A stretch of 64,000 nucleotides of DNA from Arthrobacter sp. UKPF54-2 (GTDB lineage: Bacteria > Actinomycetota > Actinomycetes > Actinomycetales > Micrococcaceae), in the NCBI RefSeq assembly GCF_007858535.1, contig NZ_CP040174.1, forward strand, positions 930,001 through 994,000. Direction: 5' to 3'. This document shows positions 1 through 8,034 of this stretch, one piece after another. A model generated the notes under the pieces. The model was given only the letters and a program-made list of their open reading frames with translations, was not told the DNA's origin and ran no database searches. The translations under genes were made by a program, and so were the position numbers. How positions within the stretch are numbered: the stretch's first letter is position 1; every line of letters begins with the position of its first letter.

Positions 1-733
1 ACGCGTCCCGCCAGGAGATGCCCACCAGCAGCGAAAGGACAAAGAACAGCGCGCCAATGCCCAAGGCCACGGCGGCGACAATCCGGACAATCCGCTGCAG
101 TTCCAGGGCCAGCGGGCTCGGCGGCGCCTCGACCTTGCCGGTGAGCGCGGCAATCTCGGCAAGCCTGGTCTGGCCTCCGGTGCTGGCGACCACGCCCTCG
201 GCCGTGCCGATGACCAGGAAGGTCCCGCCGTACGCGGTGTCGCCCGGACCCTTGGTGACCGGTTCGCTTTCGCCGGTGAGCATCGATTCATCCACCCGGC
301 AGCCGGCGGCGAGGGCCAGGTTGAGGTCCGCCGGCACCCGGTCCCCGGCCACCAGCACGACGGCGTCGCCGGGCACCAGTTCGGTGGTGTGCACCTTGAC
401 GACGCGGTTGTCGCGGCGCACCGAGACCATGGCTGGAAGCAGTTCGCGCAGCTTGGCGGCGGCGTGCTGGGCGCGTTCCTGCTGGATGTAGGCGAACACC
501 CCGTTGACGATGATCACCACGATGATGGCGACACCCAGTTGCGGCATCCCGGCGACGAACGCCAACCCGGCCGCCACCCAGAGCATCACGGCGAAGAAGT
601 GGGTCAGCTCCGCGAGCAGCCGCCGCCAGCCGGGGACCCCACGGACCTGGGGCAGCCGGTTGGGCCCGGACCGTTCCAGCCGCCGGGCAGCTTCCGCGGA
701 GCTGAGCCCGGAAATCCCGGGCGCGTAGCTCAT
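1..733 (-). CDS. cation-transporting P-type ATPase, N-terminal part (cut by window edge)
   Basis: The gene starts at 733 and runs off the left edge, so only about 244 N-terminal residues are visible. They show the cation-ATPase N-terminal region (residues 5-40), a paired membrane segment (about 43-84) and the actuator domain with the phosphatase motif TGES at residues 153-156, followed by the start of a third membrane segment near 215. The phosphorylation motif DKTGT and the nucleotide-binding domain lie outside the window. The layout fits a P2-type (Ca/Mg/Na or general cation) pump, which moves cations across the membrane using ATP. The substrate cannot be told because the transport-site helices are not visible. 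The truncation is only the window edge, not a pseudogene. Confidence 0.88.
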   Translation of the reverse strand, partial: MSYAPGISGLSSAEAARRLERSGPNRLPQVRGVPGWRRLLAELTHFFAVMLWVAAGLAFVAGMPQLGVAIIVVIIVNGVFAYIQQERAQHAAAKLRELLPAMVSVRRDNRVVKVHTTELVPGDAVVLVAGDRVPADLNLALAAGCRVDESMLTGESEPVTKGPGDTAYGGTFLVIGTAEGVVASTGGQTRLAEIAALTGKVEAPPSPLALELQRIVRIVAAVALGIGALFFVLSLLVGISWRDA

Positions 734-801
734 GCTTCCGAGGATGCCCCTGGCCGGCAGGGCCGGTTAGGGCCAAAGGTCACCCAGGCCGGGTGCCGGG
801 C

Positions 802-1605
802 TCAGTTGCCGGTGGCGGCGGGCGGCCGCTGCCGCCCCAGCGCGCGCAGGTACGCGCCAAAGCCCTGCGGCGCCCGCGCCTGGGTCCGCCCGGAGGTCAG
901 CACCCGCATGCTGTCCGTGGCGAGGACGGTGAACGCGAGGCTGCGCAGGCCCTGGACGAGGGTGCGGTCCTCGTGAGACTCCTGTTGGGAAAAGCCGCCG
1001 GCGGCCAGGTAGGCGGAGGCCCGGACGCCGAAGTTGGCGCCGTAGATGTGCGGGTGGTTTTCCTCGAAGGGGTGGCGCTCCAGCCAGCGGCGCAGCAGCT
1101 CCGGATCCATTCCCACGGGGTCCGGTTCCACCGATCCGAGCACAGCGTCGGCTCCGGCCTCCGCGAACTCGAGCTGCCGGACCAGCCAGTTGACCGGGAC
1201 CTGGGAATCGGCGTCGGTGTTGGCGATCCAGGTCCGGCCTGGCCAGGGCGCCGGCCGGGAGCGCTGGCCCGGTGCCCGCCGGCCGCCCAGCACAGCGTTG
1301 CGGATGCCCGCCGCCCGGCTCGCGCCGGCGCTGCGCAGCCGGACCTCAAGGGCGCTGAAGCGCGGGTCGGCGTCGGCGTATCCGGCAGTGATCGCGGCGG
1401 AGCTGTCGGTGCAGCTGTCCAGAACCACGGTCACGCTGACGGCGATCCCGGGCCGCTGCCGCTGCAGCTCGTCGGCGGCGCGCTGCACTGCCCGCAGCGC
1501 CTGCCCGAGGTGCTGGTCCTCGTTGTGGGCGGGCATGACGACGGCGACGGCGTCGATGCCGGGGCGCCGCTGCGGGGTCCCGGCGGCGCCGGCCGGACCG
1601 CTCAC
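802..1605 (-). CDS. glycosyltransferase family 2
   Basis: A 267-residue GT-A fold protein. The nucleotide-sugar binding start VVMPAHNED sits at residues 22-30, the metal-binding DAD at 131-133 and an ED pair that fits the catalytic base at 212-213. It should transfer a sugar from an NDP-sugar to an unknown acceptor in the cytoplasm. There is no membrane segment. It is the last gene of a three-gene operon: its start overlaps the stop of the upstream deacetylase-methyltransferase by 4 bases (ATGA), which points to translational coupling. The acceptor and product are unknown; the partners suggest an acylated, N-modified glycoconjugate, which is inference. Confidence 0.85.
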   Translation of the reverse strand: MSGPAGAAGTPQRRPGIDAVAVVMPAHNEDQHLGQALRAVQRAADELQRQRPGIAVSVTVVLDSCTDSSAAITAGYADADPRFSALEVRLRSAGASRAAGIRNAVLGGRRAPGQRSRPAPWPGRTWIANTDADSQVPVNWLVRQLEFAEAGADAVLGSVEPDPVGMDPELLRRWLERHPFEENHPHIYGANFGVRASAYLAAGGFSQQESHEDRTLVQGLRSLAFTVLATDSMRVLTSGRTQARAPQGFGAYLRALGRQRPPAATGN

Positions 1606-2981
1606 GGCAGCGGCTCCGGCGCGCGGAGGATTTCGAGCACGAAGTCGCGCTCCCGGTAGAGGCCGGCGTCGGCCCAGCGAAGCTGCCGGCGGGCGGCGGC
1701 GTGGACGGTGTCGCCGTCGAGTTCCCAGCCGTCGATCGGGTGCCGCCAGTGGCAGAGCGCCAGCGTGCCGCCGGGCAGCAGGGCGGTTTCCACGCGGTCG
1801 AACAGGGCCGCCAGTTCCTCCGGCGCGAGGTAGTAGCCCACCTCGGAGACCACGATCAGGTCAAACGCCCCCTCCGGCCAGTCCTGCGGGACGGTGAGGT
1901 GGCGGGTCCGCGCGGCGGGCAGGTGCGCGAGGCGCCGGGTGGCATGGGCCAGGGCGGCGCTGCTGGCATCGACGGCCAGGAAGCTCCCACAGCGTTCCGC
2001 GAGGTCCACGCTCAGGGTGCCGATCGAGCAGCCGATCTCCAACCCGGCCGTGAAGCTCCGGGCGGGGAGGGCCGCGAGCGTCAGCGCGCGCTTGCGGTGC
2101 TCGTACCAGCTGGTGGTGTAGTCCCAGGGATCCTCGTCCCGGGCGTGGACGGCGTCGAAGAGGCCCTCGGCGTCCGCCGCGGCGTAGCCGGGTCCGGCGC
2201 CTGCGTGCGGAGCGGGCGCCTGCCAGGCGAAGGTTTCCCAGGGCCGGGAGAAATGCTCCAGGAACGCCGGCGGGAGCAGCACTTCGTCCCCCGGCCGGTC
2301 CGAGAGTGCCCGGACCTGGGAGGTGTGCGCGGCCATGGCCTGCGCCTTGGCCTGTTCCTCGGCCGGGGTCAGCGGGAGCCGCTGCCACGGCTGCCAGGCC
2401 GGATGCCCCGGGCCGGCCCAGAGCCAGTACCAGACCGGGTATTCCAGCAGCCCGTAGCCGGCCGCCGCGGCTGCCTCCGCGGCCGCGGCGCCCAGAGCGT
2501 CGTGGTCGGTGTGGCCGTCGTGCCGGTACGGCGCCACCAACACGATCCGCTCGGCCGGCCGTCCGGTGGCTGCCACGGCGTCGCCGATGGCGGCCAGGAT
2601 TTGCTCCCGGTGCCCGGCCAGCTGTCCGTCCGGGAGCCCGAGGTAGCGCCAGTCGGCGGCCGGGACGAGCTGGCCGAGCGCACCGGCGAACTCGCGCAGC
2701 CGCAGGGCGGACAGCTCATCGGGAGTGGTACTGGGCGAACCGGGGTGCGAGGCCTCCCCCGCCGTGCACAGCAGTACCCGCACCTCGGCGCCAAGCCCGT
2801 GCAGCCGGGCCATCAGTCCGCCGGCGCCCAGGGATTCGTCGTCGGGGTGGGCGGCCAGGACGATGAACGCCGTGGCGGCGAGTTCCGCGGCGTCCAGCGG
2901 CAGTTCCGGCAGGCTTGCGACGCCGCTGCGGGCCCAGTCGGCCTCGGGCGTCCCGGCGTCGTGATGCGTGAAGCTCACCAT
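1602..2981 (-). CDS. bifunctional PIG-L deacetylase / class I SAM methyltransferase
   Basis: A 459-residue fusion. The N-terminal half is a PIG-L/LmbE zinc deacetylase: AHPDDE at residues 44-49 and HTDH at 157-160 give the expected His/Asp/His zinc ligands. The C-terminal half (from about residue 280) is a Rossmann methyltransferase with the SAM motif LEIGCSIGT followed by a downstream VVSEVGYY segment. PIG-L enzymes remove acetyl from N-acetylglucosamine-type substrates, so a natural reading is deacetylation followed by methylation of the freed amine, but this is inference. The start is supported by a purine-rich AAGGGGG upstream. It overlaps the acyl-CoA dehydrogenase-like gene by 7 bases and the glycosyltransferase by 4. 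Confidence 0.87.
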   Translation of the reverse strand: MVSFTHHDAGTPEADWARSGVASLPELPLDAAELAATAFIVLAAHPDDESLGAGGLMARLHGLGAEVRVLLCTAGEASHPGSPSTTPDELSALRLREFAGALGQLVPAADWRYLGLPDGQLAGHREQILAAIGDAVAATGRPAERIVLVAPYRHDGHTDHDALGAAAAEAAAAAGYGLLEYPVWYWLWAGPGHPAWQPWQRLPLTPAEEQAKAQAMAAHTSQVRALSDRPGDEVLLPPAFLEHFSRPWETFAWQAPAPHAGAGPGYAAADAEGLFDAVHARDEDPWDYTTSWYEHRKRALTLAALPARSFTAGLEIGCSIGTLSVDLAERCGSFLAVDASSAALAHATRRLAHLPAARTRHLTVPQDWPEGAFDLIVVSEVGYYLAPEELAALFDRVETALLPGGTLALCHWRHPIDGWELDGDTVHAAARRQLRWADAGLYRERDFVLEILRAPEPLP

Positions 2982-4051
2982 GGGTGGTCCCCCTTGAAGG
3001 TCAAGGCCCCGAGCTGGGCGTCGTCGCGCATGGCGTGGTGCTGGCGGACGTAGAGCGCGAGGTCGGCCATGCGTTTGGCGTAGGGTTCGTCGAAAGCCAG
3101 CGGGCCGGGCCCGAGGTTTTGGCCCACCAGCGCCTGGATGCGGTCGACGGCGGCGGCCACGCTGCCGCGGACGCGCAGCGCCTCACTCCAGGCGCCGGGT
3201 CCGGAGAGTTCCCCGGCGTCGATCCGGGACGCGGTCCGGGCGAGGTAGTGCAGCAGGCCGGAGAGCGTGCGGTCGATTTCGCCGAGGTGTGCCAGGGCCA
3301 GCTGGTCCGGTTCGCGGCCGCCGTCGGCCGCCGTCTTGAGCGCGTCCGCGTAGCTGCGGGCCACGGCGACGGCGCCGCCGAGCCAGCACGCGGCGACCCC
3401 CATACCGCCCCAGGCGAAGCCTGGGCGCCGGTAGTACCAGCCGGTGCCGCCGAGCGGCACGGCCGGGACGGCGTCGAAGTGCACGGTCCCGCTGGGGATT
3501 TCGCGCAGGCCCCGACTTCTCCAGTGCGGATCGGCGAAGCTGACCCCGGCGTCGTGCAGGTCGACGGCGAAGGCGGCGCGGCCGCCGCCCTCCACGTGCG
3601 CGGTGAGAACTGCGTGGTCGAGCTGCGCGGCGATGGAGCACCACGGCTTGGACCCCTGCAGGACGACGGCGCCGCCGGCGTCCTTCGCGTCCAAGGTCAG
3701 CCCCGGCGCCTCGGCGGCGAAGACCCCCCACGTCCCGGCAAACGGGACGGTGCCCCCGGCCCCCGCTGCCTGGGCGAGGATGGCGGCGGCGTCGAGGTGC
3801 GGCTCCAGAATCCGGCCGGCGGCGACGTCGACGGCGGTGACCGAGGCGAGGATTTCCCAGAGGAAGGCGGTCCGGCCTGAACCGGGTTTGGGGGCGGTCT
3901 GCCCCAGATCCTTGGCCAGGGCCAGCAGGGCCGGGACGTCCCCGACGCCGGCAGCGGCGGCTTCCAGCAGCGGCCCGAGCCCGGCAAGTTCATCCGGGGT
4001 GGAGCTGATCCGCACAGCGCGGGGAGGACGGGTGTCCTGGGTCGCGTTCAT
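2975..4051 (-). CDS. acyl-CoA dehydrogenase-like flavoprotein
   Basis: A 358-residue protein that resembles the acyl-CoA dehydrogenase fold: a helical N-terminal half, a middle beta region (about 110-190, with SKPWCSIA) and a C-terminal helical bundle. It is slightly shorter than classical members (about 380). I could not place the catalytic glutamate with confidence, so dehydrogenation itself is not certain. It is the first gene of the operon with the PIG-L/methyltransferase fusion and the glycosyltransferase, so it may desaturate or otherwise handle an acyl group that ends up on the same product. The upstream region carries a motif shared with two other genes in the window (4126-4143). Confidence 0.78.
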   Translation of the reverse strand: MNATQDTRPPRAVRISSTPDELAGLGPLLEAAAAGVGDVPALLALAKDLGQTAPKPGSGRTAFLWEILASVTAVDVAAGRILEPHLDAAAILAQAAGAGGTVPFAGTWGVFAAEAPGLTLDAKDAGGAVVLQGSKPWCSIAAQLDHAVLTAHVEGGGRAAFAVDLHDAGVSFADPHWRSRGLREIPSGTVHFDAVPAVPLGGTGWYYRRPGFAWGGMGVAACWLGGAVAVARSYADALKTAADGGREPDQLALAHLGEIDRTLSGLLHYLARTASRIDAGELSGPGAWSEALRVRGSVAAAVDRIQALVGQNLGPGPLAFDEPYAKRMADLALYVRQHHAMRDDAQLGALTFKGDHPW

Positions 4052-4125
4052 TCGGTGGCCTGTGTCCTTTGCGAAGTACGCCTGGTGCTGTTCGTTTCAA
4101 TGGCTGTCGGCCGAAGCCGCCGCCG

Positions 4126-4143
4126 GGTAAATCTAAGCATACT
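4126..4143 (-). promoter_or_regulatory. shared AGYATGMTTAG motif upstream of the acyl-CoA dehydrogenase operon
   Basis: On the minus strand this reads AGTATGCTTAGATTTACC, 75 bases upstream of the operon start at 4051. It matches the element at 36415-36432 in 15 of 18 positions and in the same orientation relative to its gene. The core CTAAG-CATA-CTTAG is an inverted repeat. Its role (promoter part or binding site) is not known. Confidence 0.5.
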
Positions 4144-4171
4144 TAGCACTTCGCCGATCGGGGGCGTACCG

Positions 4172-4849
4172 TCACCGCACGAGGGCAAGCGCGAAGCCGT
4201 CCCAGCCCTTGGACCCGACCGTCTGGATCACGGTGGCGTCCAGCCGCGGGTCCTCCCCCATCATCTGCAGCGCCGCGACGATCCCCGGGGCGTTGACGGG
4301 GTCCAGGGCGGGCTCCAAAACGGCGCCCTCCCAGACCACGTTGTCCATCACCACCGTGGTGCCGGGCCGGCCCAGCCGGATGGCCCAGTCCAGGTAGTGG
4401 GGGTTGTTTTCCTTGTCGGCGTCGATAAAGACGAAATCGAAGAGTCCGGCGTCCTCGGTTTCCAGTTCGCGCAGCGTGTCCAGGGCAGCGCCCACGCGCA
4501 CGTCAACGAGGTGACCCAGGCCGGCCCGGTCGAGGTTGGCGCGGGCCACCTCGGCGTGCCGGGGCAGGTATTCGCAGGTGACGATCCGGCCGTCGTCGGG
4601 CAGGCCCTGGGCCATCCAGATGGTGCTGAACCCGGCCAGGGTGCCGATCTCCAGGACCCGGCGGGCGCCGGCGAGCCGGACCAGCAGCTTCAGCAGCTTC
4701 CCGGCATTCGGGGCGACCTCAATGGGCGGCATTCCCGCCGCCAGGGCGGCTTCCACCGCGTGCCGCAGCGATTGATCGGGCCGGACCACCACGCCGGAGA
4801 GGTACTCCTCGACGGCGATCCAGCGGGACGTGGGCTGATGCTCGATCAT
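4172..4849 (-). CDS. O-methyltransferase, class I SAM-dependent (CCoAOMT-like)
   Basis: A 225-residue protein of the small O-methyltransferase family. The SAM motif VLEIGTLAGFST is at residues 65-76, an acidic GRIVTCEY strand follows at 87-94, and the metal/substrate segment FIDADKEN is at 141-148. Such enzymes methylate catechol-type or other hydroxyls using a divalent cation. The start at 4849 was chosen because the methionine at this place gives the usual family length; a longer in-frame reading upstream has no family resemblance. It sits 120 bases from the operon at 2975-4051 with the shared motif between, so it is probably transcribed separately. The substrate is unknown. Confidence 0.86.
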   Translation of the reverse strand: MIEHQPTSRWIAVEEYLSGVVVRPDQSLRHAVEAALAAGMPPIEVAPNAGKLLKLLVRLAGARRVLEIGTLAGFSTIWMAQGLPDDGRIVTCEYLPRHAEVARANLDRAGLGHLVDVRVGAALDTLRELETEDAGLFDFVFIDADKENNPHYLDWAIRLGRPGTTVVMDNVVWEGAVLEPALDPVNAPGIVAALQMMGEDPRLDATVIQTVGSKGWDGFALALVR

Positions 4850-5198
4850 GCGGCCCAGTCTTCCAGTTGGTGCCGCCGGGCGGTAGGGCCGGCGCCCGGC
4901 GCCCGCGGGCGAGGCTGCGGCCGCCCGATAGGGAATCTCCGACCGGACACAAGCCGAACCTATGATCGAATCAGAGCTCGGGGTGGTTTTGGATACAGCT
5001 CCGCCGTTGACGAGCCCCGCTGGAAGGGCCCGGTAACGGAGCCCCCTGCGGGACACGCTAAGACGGGCTTGAACCCACCGATGGCCGAAACCGCCAAAGC
5101 TCCGATTGTCCTCCGACCGTCCCGTCCGTTCGCAACGGTGACGCTTATACTTTCCCTGCAGCCGGCGATCACCTCGGCGCCGCATCAGGGGGGTAGAT
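4850..5198. other. intergenic region, 349 bases
   Basis: This holds the divergent upstream regions of the O-methyltransferase (left) and the DUF4236 gene (right). A TATACT hexamer at 5146-5151 lies about 50 bases before the DUF4236 start and could be a -10 box, but I see no convincing -35 partner. I see no small gene or terminator here. Confidence 0.4.
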
Positions 5199-6209
5199 AT
5201 GGGTTTCAGGGTCCGCAAGTCATTCAAGGTCGCGCCAGGGATACGGATGACCGTGACGCCACGGAGCGTCGGTCTCAGCGCCGGCGTCAAAGGTGCGCGC
5301 ATCTCCGCCAACTCGTCGGGTCGAGTCACGCGGACATTAGGCATCCCCGGTTCCGGCATCTCCCACACCAAGACCCTCTCCTCGCCGGCCGGGCGGAAAC
5401 CGGCACCCCGTCCCACTGTTCCGATTCGGCCGACACCTGTCGCGAAGGCGCCCGTCCCCGGCATGTTTGCCCCCAAATGGGAGAAGGAGTTGCACAAGGC
5501 GCTCATCGGACAGCCCGACCCCAAGGCACTGGCACGGATTGGTTCCGAATACGACGCGGCACGGTCCTTGGCGGCGCTCTTTGAAGCAACGCTCGATTCG
5601 GTGCCCGCCGGCGACATGCAGCGCGCAATCGCTCTCTTCTCGTGGCTGTTCAGCACTGGGTATGACCCGGCAAGCGATGGATTTATCAAAAAGTACTTAC
5701 CCTCTGCGGCCTTCGGGCTTTCCATCGCGGATGGCATTGACGTGATGCTCGCTCCAGGCCGCGACTTCATCGGGCTCATGCTCGCGGAGTTGCATCAAGA
5801 AGCCGGTGACCTGCCCGCCGCTGTCGAAGTCGTGGAGCAGCTCGAGCCGAGCACCGTCACCGCAGTGTCTCTGGCCGAGCTGTACGCGGAGCAGCGACGC
5901 TGGGACGAGGTCGTGGAGCTCACCGAGGGGCTGACAAACGAAGACGATTCGGCGGCGTTCCTAATTATTCAGCGTGGCATTGCCTTCCGGGAACAGGGGT
6001 TTTTTGACGCAGCCCGTGAATCATTCAAGGAAGCCCTGCGTGTAAGGTCCCGCCCTGCGGAACTGCGCCAGAGGGCATTGATCGAGCGGGGCCTGACGTA
6101 CCTGGGTGAAGGCAAGCGTGGCTTGGCCCGCAAGGACTTCGAGAAGGTCTTGTCCGACAACAGCGCCTACCCCGGACTCCGCGAACACCTCGCCAATATT
6201 CAAGATTGA
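5199..6209 (+). CDS. DUF4236 domain protein with C-terminal TPR-like repeats
   Basis: A 336-residue protein. The first 60 residues (GFRVRKSFKVAPGIRMTVTP at 2-21, then SVGLSAGVKGARIS) are a typical DUF4236 domain, a short basic beta-rich module of unknown function. A Pro-rich linker follows (about 62-85). The rest is alpha-helical; residues about 190-330 read as tetratricopeptide-like helix pairs (for example ALIERGLTYLGEGKRGLARK). No membrane segment or signal peptide is seen, so a cytoplasmic scaffold or interaction role is likely. The gene stands alone and its base composition is lower in GC than the neighbours. DUF4236 is often found alone or fused to membrane segments; the TPR fusion is the noteworthy part. 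Confidence 0.8.
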   Translation: MGFRVRKSFKVAPGIRMTVTPRSVGLSAGVKGARISANSSGRVTRTLGIPGSGISHTKTLSSPAGRKPAPRPTVPIRPTPVAKAPVPGMFAPKWEKELHKALIGQPDPKALARIGSEYDAARSLAALFEATLDSVPAGDMQRAIALFSWLFSTGYDPASDGFIKKYLPSAAFGLSIADGIDVMLAPGRDFIGLMLAELHQEAGDLPAAVEVVEQLEPSTVTAVSLAELYAEQRRWDEVVELTEGLTNEDDSAAFLIIQRGIAFREQGFFDAARESFKEALRVRSRPAELRQRALIERGLTYLGEGKRGLARKDFEKVLSDNSAYPGLREHLANIQD

Positions 6210-6434
6210 TCCCAGAGCGAGACCGCTACGACGAAGGATGATGGCGCCCAGCGCACGCCAGTGAAACGCCATGCGTTGCACACGGGCGTCCGCGCCGCGG
6301 ACACCGCTGACCAGTGCGGCGACGCGGGCGGCGGCCCCGGGCAGACGTCCGGGTCTTCGTCAAGGCAGTCGTGAACTCGGCGACCTGGCTATAGACGCAG
6401 CCCGCGAGGCCGGCCGGCGCCCGCCGCCCAGGCG

Positions 6435-6761
6435 CTACTCGCCCAGGGCCTTCTCCAGCCGGTCCAGTTTGCCGGTCAGTTCGCCGGTGTAGCCGGGGCG
6501 GATGTCGGCCTTGATGACCAGGGAGACGCGGCTGCCGAAGCGGCCCACGGCCTCGGTGGCCCGCTTCACGACGTCGAACACCTCATCCCACTCCCCCTCG
6601 ATCGTGGTGAACATGGAGTCTGTCCTGTTCGGCAGCCCGGATTCCCGGACGATCCGTACGGCCTCGGCGACGGCGTTGTGGACCGAGGCGTCGTCGGCAT
6701 CTGATCCGGCGGGGGCACCCGCGGGCCGGCCGGAAGGGGCGACAGAAAATGCAAGCAACAT
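6435..6761 (-). CDS. MTH1187 family thiamine-binding protein
   Basis: A 108-residue ferredoxin-like fold protein of the MTH1187/YkoF-like family. Family traits are the short beta-start (LLAFSVAPSG), the central helix VHNAVAEAVRIVRESGLPN and the strand pair TDSMFTTIEGEWDEVF, then VSLVIKADIRPG. Members form oligomers that bind thiamine or its precursors, probably as storage or delivery proteins. An insertion rich in Ala/Gly/Asp (residues about 10-25) lengthens the first loop compared with typical 95-100-residue members. The gene stands alone between the DUF4236 gene and the divergent TetR regulator. Confidence 0.85.
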   Translation of the reverse strand: MLLAFSVAPSGRPAGAPAGSDADDASVHNAVAEAVRIVRESGLPNRTDSMFTTIEGEWDEVFDVVKRATEAVGRFGSRVSLVIKADIRPGYTGELTGKLDRLEKALGE

Positions 6762-6883
6762 GGCTCCAGTCTGTCACGCCCGAGGGAGCCCGCCCGGGGC
6801 CGGATCCGCGGTCCGACACGTCACAAAGGGGCGTACCGGCCGGTAACAGGTTTCCTCCACCTCCGCGTTGCTACCCTGAGCAA

Positions 6884-7552
6884 ATGAACCGGGGAGTAGA
6901 CCGCAGGCCGCTCCGTGCGGACGCCGCGCGCAACGTCAACAAGATCATTGCCGCGGCCCGCCAGTGCTTTCGCGAACACGGCCCCGAGGTCCCCCTGCAG
7001 ACCATTGCGGTCACCGCCGGGGTGGGCCCCGCCACGCTGTTCCGGAACTTCGCCGACAAAGAGGAACTCGTCCTCGCGGCCCTGCACCAGCAGCTGAAAC
7101 TGCGGGTCAACCCGGTCATCGAAGAGGCCCTGGCCGGCAAGGACGCCGCGGAAGGCCTGTTCCGTGTGGTGGAGGCCCTGATGGGGGTCGCCAGCGACGA
7201 AGCCAACCTCCTCGGCGCGGTGGCCGGCCGCCGCGGTGTGCTGACCGGCATCACCGGGGACCTGATCGAGTCGGTGGCCGTGCTGTTGGGCCGCGGGCAG
7301 GGCCAGGGCACGTTGCGCAGCGACATCTCCATGACGGACATGATCCGGCTGCTGGCCATGCTGATCGGTGTGGTGGACACCATGGAGGCCGGCTCGGATG
7401 CTTGGCGCCGCCCGGTCGCCCTGCTCGAGGACGCCATCCGCGACGAACGGCCCGATCGGCCGCTGCCACCCCAGTCGCTGGTGCCGGGAACTGCGTACGG
7501 CACCGCGTTCGGCCTCGGCTACGGCACAACCTCCAGGACCCCGTACCGTTGA
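6884..7552 (+). CDS. TetR/AcrR family transcriptional regulator
   Basis: A 222-residue protein with a TetR N-terminal helix-turn-helix (about residues 14-58, with REHGPEVPLQTIAVTAGVGP and ATLFRNFADKEEL). The C-terminal ligand domain is divergent, ending in an unusual Gly/Tyr-rich tail (YGTAFGLGYGTTSRTPYR). The start at 6884 was preferred because the longer in-frame reading adds a Pro/Arg-rich stretch with no family likeness. The YkvA-family gene follows 4 bases after the stop, so the two are probably co-transcribed and that small membrane protein could be part of its regulon. The ligand is unknown. Confidence 0.86.
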   Translation: MNRGVDRRPLRADAARNVNKIIAAARQCFREHGPEVPLQTIAVTAGVGPATLFRNFADKEELVLAALHQQLKLRVNPVIEEALAGKDAAEGLFRVVEALMGVASDEANLLGAVAGRRGVLTGITGDLIESVAVLLGRGQGQGTLRSDISMTDMIRLLAMLIGVVDTMEAGSDAWRRPVALLEDAIRDERPDRPLPPQSLVPGTAYGTAFGLGYGTTSRTPYR

Positions 7553-7556
7553 TCCC

Positions 7557-7973
7557 ATGACATGGGAAACCGTTGCCGGCGTGATCGGCGGCCTGTTGCT
7601 GGTCTACGCTGCGCTGCTGGTATTGCTGCGGGGCTACGCCCGGCGCCACCCCGAGACGGTCACCATGAAAGATGCCCTGCGGCTGCTGCCGGACCTGCTC
7701 CGGCTGATCCGGCGGCTGATCGCCGACCGCACCGTCGCGGCGGGGGTGCGCATCCGGCTGGCCCTCCTGCTGGCGTACCTGCTCTCCCCGATCGACCTTG
7801 TGCCCGACTTCGTGCCGGTGATCGGCTACGCCGACGACGTCGTCATCGTCGCCCTGGTGCTGCGCTCCGTGGTTGCCAGGGCGGGCGAGTCGGCCGTGGC
7901 ACGGCACTGGCCCGGCACGCCCGAGGGGCTGGGGCTGATCCTGAAACTGGCGGGCCTCGGCGCCGCCCGGTGA
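7557..7973 (+). CDS. YkvA/DUF1232 family membrane protein
   Basis: A 138-residue protein. An N-terminal membrane helix (residues about 6-26) is followed by a basic amphipathic stretch and the diagnostic DUF1232 segment YLLSPIDLVPDFVPVIGYAD, in which the SPIDLVPDFxPxxGxxDD signature is intact. The function of this family is unknown; members are small membrane-associated proteins. The start overlaps no gene but lies 4 bases after the TetR stop, suggesting one transcript with the regulator. Confidence 0.84.
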   Translation: MTWETVAGVIGGLLLVYAALLVLLRGYARRHPETVTMKDALRLLPDLLRLIRRLIADRTVAAGVRIRLALLLAYLLSPIDLVPDFVPVIGYADDVVIVALVLRSVVARAGESAVARHWPGTPEGLGLILKLAGLGAAR

Positions 7974-8034
7974 GCTGCCCCACGCGGCTGGCGTTTTGCG
8001 GAATAGCCCCTTCCACGGAGCCGTTGAGCATTGC

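Noticed and set aside
1..733. Truncated P-type ATPase pseudogene
   Set aside because: The gene is cut by the window edge; what is visible is intact and in frame.
1701..3053. A 450-residue open frame opposite the PIG-L/methyltransferase fusion
   Set aside because: Antisense shadow; the other strand has zinc and SAM motifs in one continuous frame.
4850..5779. N-terminal extension of the O-methyltransferase upstream of 4849
   Set aside because: The frame stays open back to 5779 but lies over the DUF4236 gene and has no family resemblance; the Met at 4849 gives the normal length.
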